From the NCBI RefSeq assembly GCF_021245985.1, contig NZ_JAJQXA010000005.1, forward strand, positions 248,001-312,000: a stretch of DNA of 64,000 nucleotides, given 5' to 3'. Shown here in pieces: positions 51,160 to 60,683 of this stretch; position 1 is the first letter of the stretch; every line of letters starts with the position of its first letter. Below the pieces are notes generated by a model. That model ran no database searches. It had not been told where the DNA came from and saw only the letters and a list, made by a program, of their open reading frames with translations. A program made the position numbers and the translations under genes. Source of the DNA: Flavobacterium soyae. GTDB taxonomy: Bacteria; Bacteroidota; Bacteroidia; Flavobacteriales; Flavobacteriaceae.

Positions 51160-52782
51160 ATGGCAACGCAGAAAAAATTAATAAAAGTTCACCCAACCGA
51201 TAATGTAGCGGTGGCTTTGGTGAATCTTACGGCTGGCGAAGTAATTGATTTTGAAGGGGAATCAGTTACGGTTGAGACAGATGTAAAAATGAAACATAAG
51301 ATTGCAATGGTTCCTTTTAATGTAGGGGACAGAATCATTATGTATGGAGTTTTAGTAGGGAAAGCAAGTGCAAGAATCGAAAGAGGAGGATTACTTTCTA
51401 CTGAAAATGTAAAACATGAAAGCGACAAAGTTACCGGCAAAACAGAAACGATTGGCTGGACTGCTCCAAATGTTGACAAATGGAAAGACAGAACCTGGCA
51501 GGGTTATCATAGAGAAGACGGGCAGGTTGGAACTGAAAACGTTTGGTTGTTTTTCCCGTTAGTTTTCTGTGAAAACAGAAATATCGAAATCTTAAAAGAT
51601 ATTTTTGAAAAAGAATTAATGAAGCCTAAAGAAAATGATTATCAATTATTATTGCGTTCTTTAGTAAAATCAGAAACTGGAGGCGCAGGTAATGAAGCAG
51701 CTTCAAACGATGCTAATTTATTCAACAATATCGAAGTAAAATTCATTACGCACCAAGGAGGCTGCGGCGGAATTCGTCAGGATTCTCATAGTCTGGCTAA
51801 ATTATTGGCTGGTTATGTAAACAATCCAAACGTTGCCGGGGCAACAGTTTTAAGTTTAGGATGCCAGAATCTTCAGATTCAGATTTTCAAAGACGCTCTT
51901 GATGCTATAAACCCAAACAGTAAAAAGCCTGTTTTAATTTACGACCAGCAGTCAATTGGAACAATCGAAACAATGTTGAGCAGTGTGGTAAAAGATACTT
52001 TTGAAGCGATTAAAAAAGCAAACGAAATAAAAAGAGAACCTGCTCCATTATCTAAACTAAAAATTGGTTTAGAGTGTGGTGGATCTGATGGATTCTCTGG
52101 AATCTCTGCAAACCCAACTTTAGGGGTTACTTCAGATTTATTGGCTGCTTTAGGCGGAACTACAATTCTTTCTGAATTCCCTGAATTATGTGGTGTTGAG
52201 CAGGAATTAGTAAACCGCTGCGTTGAAGACGAAGGAGGAAAACGTTTCTTAGATTTAATGCAATGGTACGAAAAAACGGTTGTAGATGCTGGTTCAGGAT
52301 TTGATATGAATCCGTCTCCGGGTAATATTAAAGACGGTTTAATTACAGATGCAATGAAATCTGCAGGAGCGGCTAAAAAAGGAGGAACTTCACCTATTAC
52401 AGGAGTTTTTGATTATGGAGAATATATCACTAAGCCAGGTTTAACTTTACTTTGTACACCAGGAAACGATGTTGAGTGTACAACAGCAATGGTTGGTTCT
52501 GGTGCAAATATGGTATTGTTTACAACAGGTTTAGGAACACCAACAGGTAACCCGATCGCTCCGGTTGTAAAAATCTCTTCAAACACGCAGTTAGCAGATA
52601 AAATGTCTGACATCATTGATATTGACACCGGGGGAATCATCACCGGAGAAAAATCAATCGATGAAATGGCCGATGAAATGTTAGAATTTATTATAGATGT
52701 TGCAAGCGGAACAGTAAAAACCAAAGCAGCACTTTTAAACCAAAACGACTTCATCCCTTGGAAAAGAGGAGTATCGCTTTAG
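51160..52782 (+). CDS. uxaA: Altronate dehydratase
   Basis: 540 residues. An N-terminal SAF domain (about 1-90) precedes the large dehydratase region with LECGGSDGFSGISANPTLG, THQGGCGGIRQDS and conserved Cys positions (GCQNLQ, LCTPGNDVECTTAMVGSGAN). It forms 2-keto-3-deoxygluconate from altronate. It is somewhat longer than the E. coli enzyme, as is usual in Bacteroidota. Ends the catabolic gene set; a bidirectional terminator follows. Confidence 0.93.
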   Translation: MATQKKLIKVHPTDNVAVALVNLTAGEVIDFEGESVTVETDVKMKHKIAMVPFNVGDRIIMYGVLVGKASARIERGGLLSTENVKHESDKVTGKTETIGWTAPNVDKWKDRTWQGYHREDGQVGTENVWLFFPLVFCENRNIEILKDIFEKELMKPKENDYQLLLRSLVKSETGGAGNEAASNDANLFNNIEVKFITHQGGCGGIRQDSHSLAKLLAGYVNNPNVAGATVLSLGCQNLQIQIFKDALDAINPNSKKPVLIYDQQSIGTIETMLSSVVKDTFEAIKKANEIKREPAPLSKLKIGLECGGSDGFSGISANPTLGVTSDLLAALGGTTILSEFPELCGVEQELVNRCVEDEGGKRFLDLMQWYEKTVVDAGSGFDMNPSPGNIKDGLITDAMKSAGAAKKGGTSPITGVFDYGEYITKPGLTLLCTPGNDVECTTAMVGSGANMVLFTTGLGTPTGNPIAPVVKISSNTQLADKMSDIIDIDTGGIITGEKSIDEMADEMLEFIIDVASGTVKTKAALLNQNDFIPWKRGVSL

Positions 52783-52863
52783 GTTTTAGTTACAAAGTTA
52801 CAAAGTTACAGAGATACAAAGTGACAAAGGTTTATATGTAGAGACGCACAGCAGTGCGTCTTT

Positions 52864-53005
52864 TTTTTTTAACCATATAAGGTTATATAAGTTCATTTTA
52901 GATTATACTTATAACAATAAAAAAGCAGCTCCATAAGAGCTGCTTTTTTATTGTTATATAAAGCAAACTTAAATTTACTTATATAACCTTATATGGTTAA
53001 AAAAA
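52864..53005. terminator. Large nested hairpin between uxaA and lacI
   Basis: Inner stem: 21 bases at 52911-52931 pair perfectly with 52937-52957 around a 5-base loop (AGCAGCTC/GAGCTGCT with poly-A/poly-T flanks), a classic bidirectional terminator. Outer stem: AACCATATAAGGTTATATAAGT (52871-52892) pairs perfectly with 52977-52998, and T/A runs extend it. Total footprint about 140 bases, ending at the lacI stop. Confidence 0.85.
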
Positions 53006-54034
53006 CTAAAAGGTGCTTCTTGATGATGATTTTCGGATGTGTAATTCTGGTGCGAGAACTACCTTTTTTTCGATTTTAATCGTTTCTGTTTTGTCAACCT
53101 GTTCTAAGAAAACGCGGGCTGCCATTTTTCCCATTTCAAGCGGCGACTGATCTACAGAAGTAATAGATAATTCCATAAACTTAGTAAAAGGCTCGTTACT
53201 AAAACCAGCTACACAAAACTCTTTCGGAATACTGATATTTCTTTCTTTAAGTTCCTGAATAGCTCCTAATGCAGCAAAATCACTTGCAGAGAATATGGCA
53301 TCCGGCGGCGTTTCTAATTGCAGCAGTTTATCAACCGCTTCTTTTCCTGCTTCAACTGCACTTTTCGTATAAATAACATATTCTTCCTTAAAATCGATTC
53401 CGTGATCTAGTAAAGCCTGTTTGTAACCTAAAAACCTGTTTTTAAAGATTTCCAGCGATTGATCCCCAGAGAAATGTGCAATATGTCTGCAGCCTTCATT
53501 AATTAAATGCTTGGTAGTTAAATAACCGCCCCTAAAGTCGTTTATGGTTACAGAACTTACACCTTCAATATGTTTGCTTCTGTCGAAAAAAACCAGCGGA
53601 ACGTTCTTTTGAAGTACATATTGAAATGCACCGTCATTTTCGCTCGTTACATCAGTTAAAGACATTAAAATGCCGTCAACCTGAGCATCAATTAAAGTAT
53701 ATAGATTTTCATTTTCTCTTTTTTTACTCTCATGTGTCTGGCATATAATTACCTGATAGCCATTAGGATGCAGTTCTTCTTCGATTCCCCTGATCACAGA
53801 TGCGAAAAAGTTACTGTCTATACGAGGTACAATTACACCAATATTGTTACTTCGGCCGCTTTTTAATGCTAAAGCAAGTTTGTTTTGCTTATAGTTCATT
53901 GAGGCAGCAGTTTTAATAACCAACTCACGAGTACTTTCTTTAATCTTCGGGTTGTTATTCAACGCTCTGGAAACAGTAGCTGCAGTGATATTTAATTTCT
54001 CGGCAATATCATAAATGGTTACTTTTTCGCTCAT
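53006..54034 (-). CDS. LacI-family repressor of the pectin/uronate locus
   Basis: 342 residues. LacI helix-turn-helix at 3-50 (VTIYDIAEKLNITAATVSRA, hinge KQNKLALALKSGRSN) and a periplasmic-binding-like sugar domain. It is placed between the uronate genes and the GH28-SusCD genes, opposite in direction. ATCGAT-centred palindromes, typical of LacI operators, are found before its own gene and at three target promoters. Galacturonate- or KDG-type inducers are likely by analogy. Confidence 0.9.
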   Translation of the reverse strand: MSEKVTIYDIAEKLNITAATVSRALNNNPKIKESTRELVIKTAASMNYKQNKLALALKSGRSNNIGVIVPRIDSNFFASVIRGIEEELHPNGYQVIICQTHESKKRENENLYTLIDAQVDGILMSLTDVTSENDGAFQYVLQKNVPLVFFDRSKHIEGVSSVTINDFRGGYLTTKHLINEGCRHIAHFSGDQSLEIFKNRFLGYKQALLDHGIDFKEEYVIYTKSAVEAGKEAVDKLLQLETPPDAIFSASDFAALGAIQELKERNISIPKEFCVAGFSNEPFTKFMELSITSVDQSPLEMGKMAARVFLEQVDKTETIKIEKKVVLAPELHIRKSSSRSTF

Positions 54035-54102
54035 TAAAAAGGGTTTTTACAAGTTAAATTCTTAGACAAAAATACATTTTTTTTAGATAACGTAATATTT
54101 AA

Positions 54103-54116
54103 TGTTATCGATTACC
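54103..54116 (-). promoter_or_regulatory. Degenerate LacI-family operator upstream of lacI
   Basis: TGTTATCGATTACC shares the ATCGAT core and most flanks of the other three sites but has two departures from symmetry. It is 69 bases before the lacI ATG. GATAAC/GTTATC (54086-54109) forms a second dyad overlapping it. Confidence 0.6.
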
Positions 54117-54235
54117 ATATCAAATTACTACAATGTTTTTTTATTCTACAATAATAATAAATTATAATAATTTTTGCATTAAATGTAATTATAATTCTTA
54201 ATAAAAATTAAAAATACAATTTATTTCTAAATAAA

Positions 54236-54267
54236 TTTGGCTGAGTGGAACATATTTTCTATTTTCG
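54236..54267 (+). promoter_or_regulatory. GH28 promoter
   Basis: TTTG (54236-54239), 20-bp spacer, TATTTTCG (54260-54267), one base off the TAnnTTTG consensus. The operator follows immediately. The rest of the 291-bp lacI-GH28 spacer is AT-rich and gene-free. Confidence 0.65.
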
Positions 54268-54281
54268 TGTAATCGATTACA
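54268..54281 (+). promoter_or_regulatory. LacI-family operator at the GH28-SusCD operon
   Basis: TGTAATCGATTACA is a perfect 14-bp palindrome directly after the -7 box and the best copy of the shared operator. Confidence 0.85.
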
Positions 54282-54325
54282 TAATTATTTATGTTTTTGC
54301 ATTGTTTACTTGATATTCCACACAA

Positions 54326-55756
54326 ATGAATAAAAATAAGATTATAGCGTATAAATCAATTGTTTTTGTCAGTATTATGGTTGTTTTGACTATATCCTGT
54401 GCTAAAAAAATTGCAGCTTTATCTGAACCTGATCCGTGGAAAAATATAGAATTGACCATTAAAAGTCTTTCTCAAACAAAATTCAAGGATAAAACCTACA
54501 ATATAAACGATTTTGGAGCTGTTGCAGACGGTAAAACTTTAAACACTTCAGCATTCGAAAAAGCGATTAAAACCTGTGCAGAAAATGGCGGTGGAAAAGT
54601 ATTGGTGCCAAATGGAAAATACTTAACAGGAGCCATTCATTTAGAAAGCAATGTAAACCTGCATTTAGAAGATAACGCCGAGATTCTTTTCAGCCTAAAT
54701 CCAAAAGATTATCCGATCGTTCATACTTCATGGGAAGGAACAGAAGTAATGAACTATTCTCCGCTTATATATGCTAAAAATAAAACCAATGTTGCCATTA
54801 CAGGAAAGGGTATTTTAAACGGTCAGGCAGACAGCACCAACTGGTGGATTTGGTCAGGCGGAAAAGGATACGGCTGGAAAAAAGGAATTCCGTCGCAAAA
54901 TGACCCGGCAAACCGTGAAGTTTTAGTTGATATGGCTGAAAAAGGAATTTCTGTTGCAGAAAGAATTTTTGGGGAAGGAAGATATTTACGCCCAAACTTT
55001 ATCGAGTTTTTTGAATGTAATACCGTTTTGGTAAAAGATATAACGGTTATCAATTCTCCTTTTTGGATTCTGCACCCAATCAAAACCAACAACATCATTA
55101 TCGACGGTGTAACAGTAAACAGCCACGGACCAAACAATGACGGCTGTGATCCTGAATATTCTCAAAATGTAGTAATCAAAAACTGCACCTTCAATACTGG
55201 TGATGACTGCATTGCTATAAAAGCCGGCCGTGATGCCGATGGAAGGAGAGTAGCGATTCCGAGTAAAAACATCATTGTTCAAAATTGTAAAATGATCGAC
55301 GGTCATGGCGGAGTTGTAATTGGAAGTGAAATCTCTGCCGGGGTAAATAATGTTTTTGTAGAGAATTGTGTAATGGACAGCCCAAACTTAGATCGGGCTA
55401 TTCGCATCAAAACCAATTCAAAAAGAGGAGGTTTAATTGAAAATATTTTTGTTAGAAACCTCGAAGTAGGAACGGTAAAAGAATGCGTTTTGCTCGTAAC
55501 CATGTTTTATAATGTGTACGGCTCACAAACCGGAAATTTTATACCAACAGTGCGAAATATAAACCTCGAAAATGTTACGGTAAAAAACAGCGGAAAATTT
55601 GGCGTTTTGGCAGAAGGTTATGCAGAATCTCCAGTAGAAAACATTACGCTGAAAAATGTAAAAATAGAAAAAGCAGATTCAGTCTATTCATTAAAAAATG
55701 TAAAGAACATCAATTTTATAAATACTTATATAAATGGAAAAAAAGTAAACAAATAA
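54326..55756 (+). CDS. GH28 polygalacturonase
   Basis: 476 residues. Lipoprotein-type signal ending in VLTISC (about residue 25). Beta-helix with the GH28 catalytic set: NNDGCDPEYS, NTGDDCIAIKAG, the GHGG of MIDGHGGVVIGSE and RIKTNSKRGG. The YNINDFGAVADGKTLNTSAF start is typical of the family. It hydrolyses homogalacturonan or trims oligogalacturonides at the cell surface. It is the first gene of the PUL and lies 42 bases before susC. Confidence 0.93.
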   Translation: MNKNKIIAYKSIVFVSIMVVLTISCAKKIAALSEPDPWKNIELTIKSLSQTKFKDKTYNINDFGAVADGKTLNTSAFEKAIKTCAENGGGKVLVPNGKYLTGAIHLESNVNLHLEDNAEILFSLNPKDYPIVHTSWEGTEVMNYSPLIYAKNKTNVAITGKGILNGQADSTNWWIWSGGKGYGWKKGIPSQNDPANREVLVDMAEKGISVAERIFGEGRYLRPNFIEFFECNTVLVKDITVINSPFWILHPIKTNNIIIDGVTVNSHGPNNDGCDPEYSQNVVIKNCTFNTGDDCIAIKAGRDADGRRVAIPSKNIIVQNCKMIDGHGGVVIGSEISAGVNNVFVENCVMDSPNLDRAIRIKTNSKRGGLIENIFVRNLEVGTVKECVLLVTMFYNVYGSQTGNFIPTVRNINLENVTVKNSGKFGVLAEGYAESPVENITLKNVKIEKADSVYSLKNVKNINFINTYINGKKVNK

Positions 55757-55798
55757 AAACTAGTAACTATAACATTTAACCAAACCACTAAACCGCTT

Positions 55799-58700
55799 AT
55801 GAAAATTAAACAACCATTAAAGAAAAAAAGAAAATACAATCTCGTATTTTTATTTTTCCTGAATTTCCTACTGTGCAATGCCGTAAACGCACAGTCTGTA
55901 GTAATAGAAGGAAAAATTACAGATGCTGCAGGATTATCGCTGCCAGGCGTTAATATTCAGGAAAAAGGAACCAAAAACGGAACCTCTACAGATTTCGAAG
56001 GAAGTTTTAAAATAAACGTAACGAGTAATAAAGCAGTATTAATAATAAGCTATTTAGGTTTTCAAACGCAGGAAGTAAGTACTGCCGGAAAAACGAAAAT
56101 TAATGTAAGCCTTGCAGAGCAGTCAAACTCATTAAACGAAGTTGTGGTTGTGGGTTATGGTTCTGTAAAGAAAACTGACCTTACAGGATCAGTAAGTACG
56201 ATAAGTGCCGCAACGATTACAGAACGAAATACAACAAGTGCACTTGAAGCAATTCAGGGAAGTACGCCCGGAGTTCAGATTTCATCAAGTTCAGGACGTT
56301 CAGGAGACGGATTTAAAGTTGTCATTAGAGGAAACAATTCATTGGTAGGATCATCTCCATTATATGTTGTAGACGGTGTTCCGGTTGATAATATTGACTT
56401 TCTGAATCCGCAGGATATTGCAAGAATGGACGTTTTAAAAGATGCCTCATCAGCCGCAATCTACGGTTCAAGGGGAGCCAGCGGCGTTATTATTGTTACC
56501 ACTAAAAGCGGTGCTAATGTAAAATCAGGAATTAATGTAACCTTTGAATCTTCTTACGGAACAAAAACAGCTGCAAGAATGCCAAAAATGATGAATGGTG
56601 AAGAGTGGTGGAAATTTCACCAGGTTGCCTACATGAGCGCAGCACCAGCAACGCAGACTCCGGCGCAGCTTGCTGCTTTGGCAGGAAATCAAAGTCCGTT
56701 ATTAGTTTCAAGAGCAAACAGCGGTTATAATTTTGACTGGGCAGATGCTGTTCTAAAAACGGGTATGACCCAAAATAATTACTTAAATGTTACAGGTCGT
56801 TCAGATTCTGGTTTGAGTTACAATTTAGGATTCGGGATTCAAAGCGATGAAGGACTTATCGACAATGACGGGACAGATAAATATTCTTTCAAGTTAGGAT
56901 TAAATCACAAAATAAACGACAAATTTACAACAGGTGCAAATGTTACTATAGCTCGTGTTGACACACAGTTAGGAAGTGATTTAGCCATGCAGGATGCTTT
57001 TAGATTAAGTCCTTTAATGTCGCCTTGGGCTATTGATGCCGATGGAAATGAAAGAGTAGGTACTTTATTTTTCCTTCCGGGAAAATTAACTTATCCTAAT
57101 GGTTCCTGGGCAATTAATAAAACCAGTACTGTAAATCCTTTAATGGAGATAGCCAATTCATCTCAAAAAGAAAAAACATGGCAGACAGTTGGAAATGTTT
57201 TCTTTCAATATCAGGCTTTAAAATGGCTTTCGTTTAAAACAACATTTGCTGCAGGAATAGAAAATACAGTTACAAGTGCAGCTTATGGCGCACAGACAAA
57301 TGCCGGAGTTACATTAAACGGAAAAAATTCGGCTTCAATAAAAAACTACAATAACTTCAATTATACTTGGGACAATCAGATTGATTTGAAACATACTTTT
57401 GCCGAAGTACATGATTTTAGCGTTTTATTATTACAGAGTTTGTATTCAAATGTTGATGAGACTTCATATTTATATTCTAATAATCAGCCTTTTGATGTTG
57501 GATCAAATAATATGGGATCTGGAGTTCAAACCAGCTATAACATCAGTTCCGGATATCAAAAAAATACTTTAAGCTCTTACGCGGTTCGTTTAAACTACAC
57601 TTTTAAAGACAAATATTTATTGACAGCTTCTACAAGATGGGACGGTTCGTCTGTTTTATCAGAAGGTAATAAATGGCAGAGTTTCCCGTCTGTAGCTTTA
57701 GGATGGAAAATCAGCAAAGAATCTTTTCTTGCAAACAGTAATGTAATTTCAGACTTAAAACTTCGTGCAAGTTTAGGTTATACTGGAAACGACAATGTGG
57801 CACCTTATACTTCTCAGGCTTTATTAAATCAGCAGACTTTTTATGCAAACGGAGCAAATGTAGTTTCGGGCTGGCAGTCTGAAAATTTAGCGAATCAGGA
57901 TTTAACATGGGAGAAAACACGAGAATTAAACTTTGGTCTTGATTTTGGATTTTTGCAAAACAGAATCTCAGGAAGTGTTGATGTTTACGACAGATTATCA
58001 GATAAATTAATCTACAAACAGCAATTACCTGCAGAAAGCGGCTGGAAAAATACTTTTGCAAACGTGGGTTCTGTAAGCAATAAAGGGGTCGAAGTTTTAT
58101 TAACGACAAAGAATATTAAAAGCGAAAAAGTAAATTGGGAAACAACTTTCACCTTTACTAAAAACGTAAATAAATTAGAGTCAATTTATAATCAGGATAA
58201 AGTTAGTGATATTGGAAATAAATTAATTCTGGGATCAGAATTAAACCCTAATTACAACTACGTTTACAATGGTGTCTGGCAGGAAAGCGAAGCTGCACTT
58301 GCAGCATCTTACGGACAAGCTCCGGGTCAGGCGAGACCAAAAGATTTAAATGGCGACGGTAAATTTAATCAGAATGATAGAACGGTAATTGGAAATGCAA
58401 ATCCGGAGTGGCAGGGAAGTTTATATTCTAAACTGACTGTGGGTAATTTCGATTTCAATTTTTCTGTACTGACAAGTCAGGGACAGACAGTTTTAAGTAC
58501 TTTTCACCAAAATTTTGCAGATGTAAGTGACAGAGGACGTCAAAAACTGGCAATGGATTATTTTATTCCAACAAACGGAACAGGAATTCAGGCCAATGCA
58601 AATAACACAAACCCAAGACCGGGGCCGGTTGCAACAGGCGCGGGAGCTTACTGGACCTCTTTATTTGGTTACTACAGAGACGTTTCTTACGTAAAAATCA

Positions 58701-58903
58701 AAAACATATCTTTGGGGTACACATTAGATTCAGAATTATTGAAAAGACTTAAAATCAGTAATTTGAGAATTTATGTAAATGTTTTAGATCCATTTGTATT
58801 TACAGATTTTGATGGATATGATCCAGAATGGGCCGCTTCTCCTTTTGGGGTAAACCGTCCGGCATCTGTAACAACGCAATTGGGATTAAGTGTTAAATTT
58901 TAA
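55799..58903 (+). CDS. SusC/RagA-family TonB-dependent transporter
   Basis: 1034 residues. Signal peptide to about NAVNAQ, carboxypeptidase-regulatory-like domain (VVIEGKITDAAGLSLPGVNI, about 35-110), TonB box (NEVVVVGYGSVKKTDLTGSV), plug with SPLYVVDGVPVDNIDFLNP and GSRGASGVIIVTTKSG, and a large beta-barrel ending in phenylalanine (LGLSVKF). It takes up pectic oligosaccharides across the outer membrane with the SusD gene 12 bases downstream. Confidence 0.95.
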   Translation: MKIKQPLKKKRKYNLVFLFFLNFLLCNAVNAQSVVIEGKITDAAGLSLPGVNIQEKGTKNGTSTDFEGSFKINVTSNKAVLIISYLGFQTQEVSTAGKTKINVSLAEQSNSLNEVVVVGYGSVKKTDLTGSVSTISAATITERNTTSALEAIQGSTPGVQISSSSGRSGDGFKVVIRGNNSLVGSSPLYVVDGVPVDNIDFLNPQDIARMDVLKDASSAAIYGSRGASGVIIVTTKSGANVKSGINVTFESSYGTKTAARMPKMMNGEEWWKFHQVAYMSAAPATQTPAQLAALAGNQSPLLVSRANSGYNFDWADAVLKTGMTQNNYLNVTGRSDSGLSYNLGFGIQSDEGLIDNDGTDKYSFKLGLNHKINDKFTTGANVTIARVDTQLGSDLAMQDAFRLSPLMSPWAIDADGNERVGTLFFLPGKLTYPNGSWAINKTSTVNPLMEIANSSQKEKTWQTVGNVFFQYQALKWLSFKTTFAAGIENTVTSAAYGAQTNAGVTLNGKNSASIKNYNNFNYTWDNQIDLKHTFAEVHDFSVLLLQSLYSNVDETSYLYSNNQPFDVGSNNMGSGVQTSYNISSGYQKNTLSSYAVRLNYTFKDKYLLTASTRWDGSSVLSEGNKWQSFPSVALGWKISKESFLANSNVISDLKLRASLGYTGNDNVAPYTSQALLNQQTFYANGANVVSGWQSENLANQDLTWEKTRELNFGLDFGFLQNRISGSVDVYDRLSDKLIYKQQLPAESGWKNTFANVGSVSNKGVEVLLTTKNIKSEKVNWETTFTFTKNVNKLESIYNQDKVSDIGNKLILGSELNPNYNYVYNGVWQESEAALAASYGQAPGQARPKDLNGDGKFNQNDRTVIGNANPEWQGSLYSKLTVGNFDFNFSVLTSQGQTVLSTFHQNFADVSDRGRQKLAMDYFIPTNGTGIQANANNTNPRPGPVATGAGAYWTSLFGYYRDVSYVKIKNISLGYTLDSELLKRLKISNLRIYVNVLDPFVFTDFDGYDPEWAASPFGVNRPASVTTQLGLSVKF

Positions 58904-58915
58904 TGAAGATATCAA

Positions 58916-60589
58916 ATGAAAAAAATAATAATACTATTAGGAATTGCTGCTATGGTTTTAAATTCATGCAGTAATTATATTGAGGAAGAAAGTCTTTCGA
59001 ATGTTCCTGCCGATGCCACTTATAAAACCGCATCAGGATATCAGTTATTGATTAATACAAATTATGCATGGCTAAAAAGTATTTATGGAGGAAATCCGTG
59101 GTTATTTGAAGCCGGAACAGATATGTATGCCGAAGGAAGAACGCCGGAACCAGCAGGTTTAAGCCAATACACACTTTTAATACCTTCTTCAGATAATGTT
59201 GCAGATTTGTATACGCCTTGTTACCAATTGATTCAATCTGTAAATAAAGCTGTTTATTATTCGGCAATAACAGAACAAACGGCTAATTTGAACACTTTAG
59301 TGGGCGAAGCTAAATTTTTAAGAGCGCAAGCTTATTTCCTGTTAGTTCAGACTTATGGCGGCGTTCCAATTGTAAATGAAAATATTACAACACCGGTTTT
59401 ATCTTTTCACAGAAATACTGCAGAGGAAGTCTATACACAGATTATTTCAGATCTAGATGCAGCATTAGCAAGTGTTGGAACAAACTCTTACAGCACAACT
59501 GGAAAAGTAAATAAAAGAGCGGTAAATGATTTATTGGCAAAAGTTTATTTAACAAGAGGATATGAAACTTTTGGCAAAGCCGATGATTTTGCTAAAGCTG
59601 CAGCTTACGCAGATGCAGCAATTGGCGGACAAACTTTAGCGCTTGCTTTCGACCAATTATTCAAACCCGGAAACGATTTAAATGCCGAAACTATTTTCTC
59701 TGTTCAATACGACAAAGCTTCAACAAGCACAGACCCAACAAAACTTGGAAATAACCAGTTTTATTATTTCAGTTCGTATTTAGGCGGAGCAGAAACGGGT
59801 GCGCCATTAAGAAGTTATAATTTATGTCCAACAGATTACGCTTTAGGTCTTTACGAAAAAGGAGACAAAAGATGGGAAGGAACTTTTATGACAGAAATTC
59901 TGGAAGGTCCTGAAACTACAAACGGCGTTACAAAAAATGTGTTGTATTATCCATATTACAGAAGTACAAATCCGGCATCATTAAAAGTGAGACATTTTTA
60001 TGAGCCAAAATGGTTTACACCTGCAGACAGAGTGGCTTGGGAAACAGCGAATGCGGCTAGAAAATCGGCGACGTTTGTGTACCATCCTTGGGGAGAATAT
60101 TCTGCAGCGCATACTTTAATAAAAAACTTAGACTGTTATACGATTCCAGTTAAGAAATTTGACGATCCGGATCCTACAACACCTTCTAGTACAGGGCCTG
60201 TAAGTACGAGAGATATTATTGTTTCGAGATTGGGAGAAACGTATTTGATTGCTGCTGAAGCCTATTTAAAAGCAGGAAATCCGGGAACAGGTTTAGATCG
60301 TTTAAACGAAGTAAGAAGAAGAGCCGGCGTTGCAAATGCTACAGCGGCAGAGTTCAACATCGATTATATTTTAGATGAAAGAGGAAGAGAATTGTTAGGC
60401 GAATATAAGCGCTGGTTTGACTTAAAACGTACAGGAACATTAGTAGCAAGAGCATCGGCACATAATTATAAAATTAAAGCCGCTAATTTTGTGGGTGTTG
60501 GCGGACAGCTTAAAATTTTAAGACCAATCCCGCAGGTGGCATTGGATTTAAACCAAAATAAAGATTTTCCTCAAAATCCTGGTTATTAG
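58916..60589 (+). CDS. SusD/RagB-family surface glycan-binding lipoprotein
   Basis: 557 residues with lipoprotein signal (IAAMVLNS-C). SusD TPR-like helices (AKFLRAQAYFLLVQTYGGVP; RAVNDLLAKVYLTRGYE) and the C-terminal SusD stretch ETYLIAAEAYLKAGNPGTGL, LDERGRELLGEYKRWFDLKR. It partners the SusC protein for pectic oligosaccharides. Confidence 0.95.
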   Translation: MKKIIILLGIAAMVLNSCSNYIEEESLSNVPADATYKTASGYQLLINTNYAWLKSIYGGNPWLFEAGTDMYAEGRTPEPAGLSQYTLLIPSSDNVADLYTPCYQLIQSVNKAVYYSAITEQTANLNTLVGEAKFLRAQAYFLLVQTYGGVPIVNENITTPVLSFHRNTAEEVYTQIISDLDAALASVGTNSYSTTGKVNKRAVNDLLAKVYLTRGYETFGKADDFAKAAAYADAAIGGQTLALAFDQLFKPGNDLNAETIFSVQYDKASTSTDPTKLGNNQFYYFSSYLGGAETGAPLRSYNLCPTDYALGLYEKGDKRWEGTFMTEILEGPETTNGVTKNVLYYPYYRSTNPASLKVRHFYEPKWFTPADRVAWETANAARKSATFVYHPWGEYSAAHTLIKNLDCYTIPVKKFDDPDPTTPSSTGPVSTRDIIVSRLGETYLIAAEAYLKAGNPGTGLDRLNEVRRRAGVANATAAEFNIDYILDERGRELLGEYKRWFDLKRTGTLVARASAHNYKIKAANFVGVGGQLKILRPIPQVALDLNQNKDFPQNPGY

Positions 60590-60636
60590 TAATTTGTTAG
60601 TTTTTTGAGACTATTTGTTTTTTTGAAGAAGTTAAA

Positions 60637-60669
60637 GAGGAGTTTGACCAAAGTGTCGAACTCCTTTCT
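60637..60669 (+). terminator. Hairpin between susD and the esterase gene
   Basis: AGGAGTT-GAC pairs with GTC-AACTCCT, flanked by GTTA/TAAC. There is no long T-run. It may set the relative levels of susCD and downstream genes, as hairpins after susD often do. Confidence 0.5.
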
Positions 60670-60683
60670 AACTAAAAAATAAA

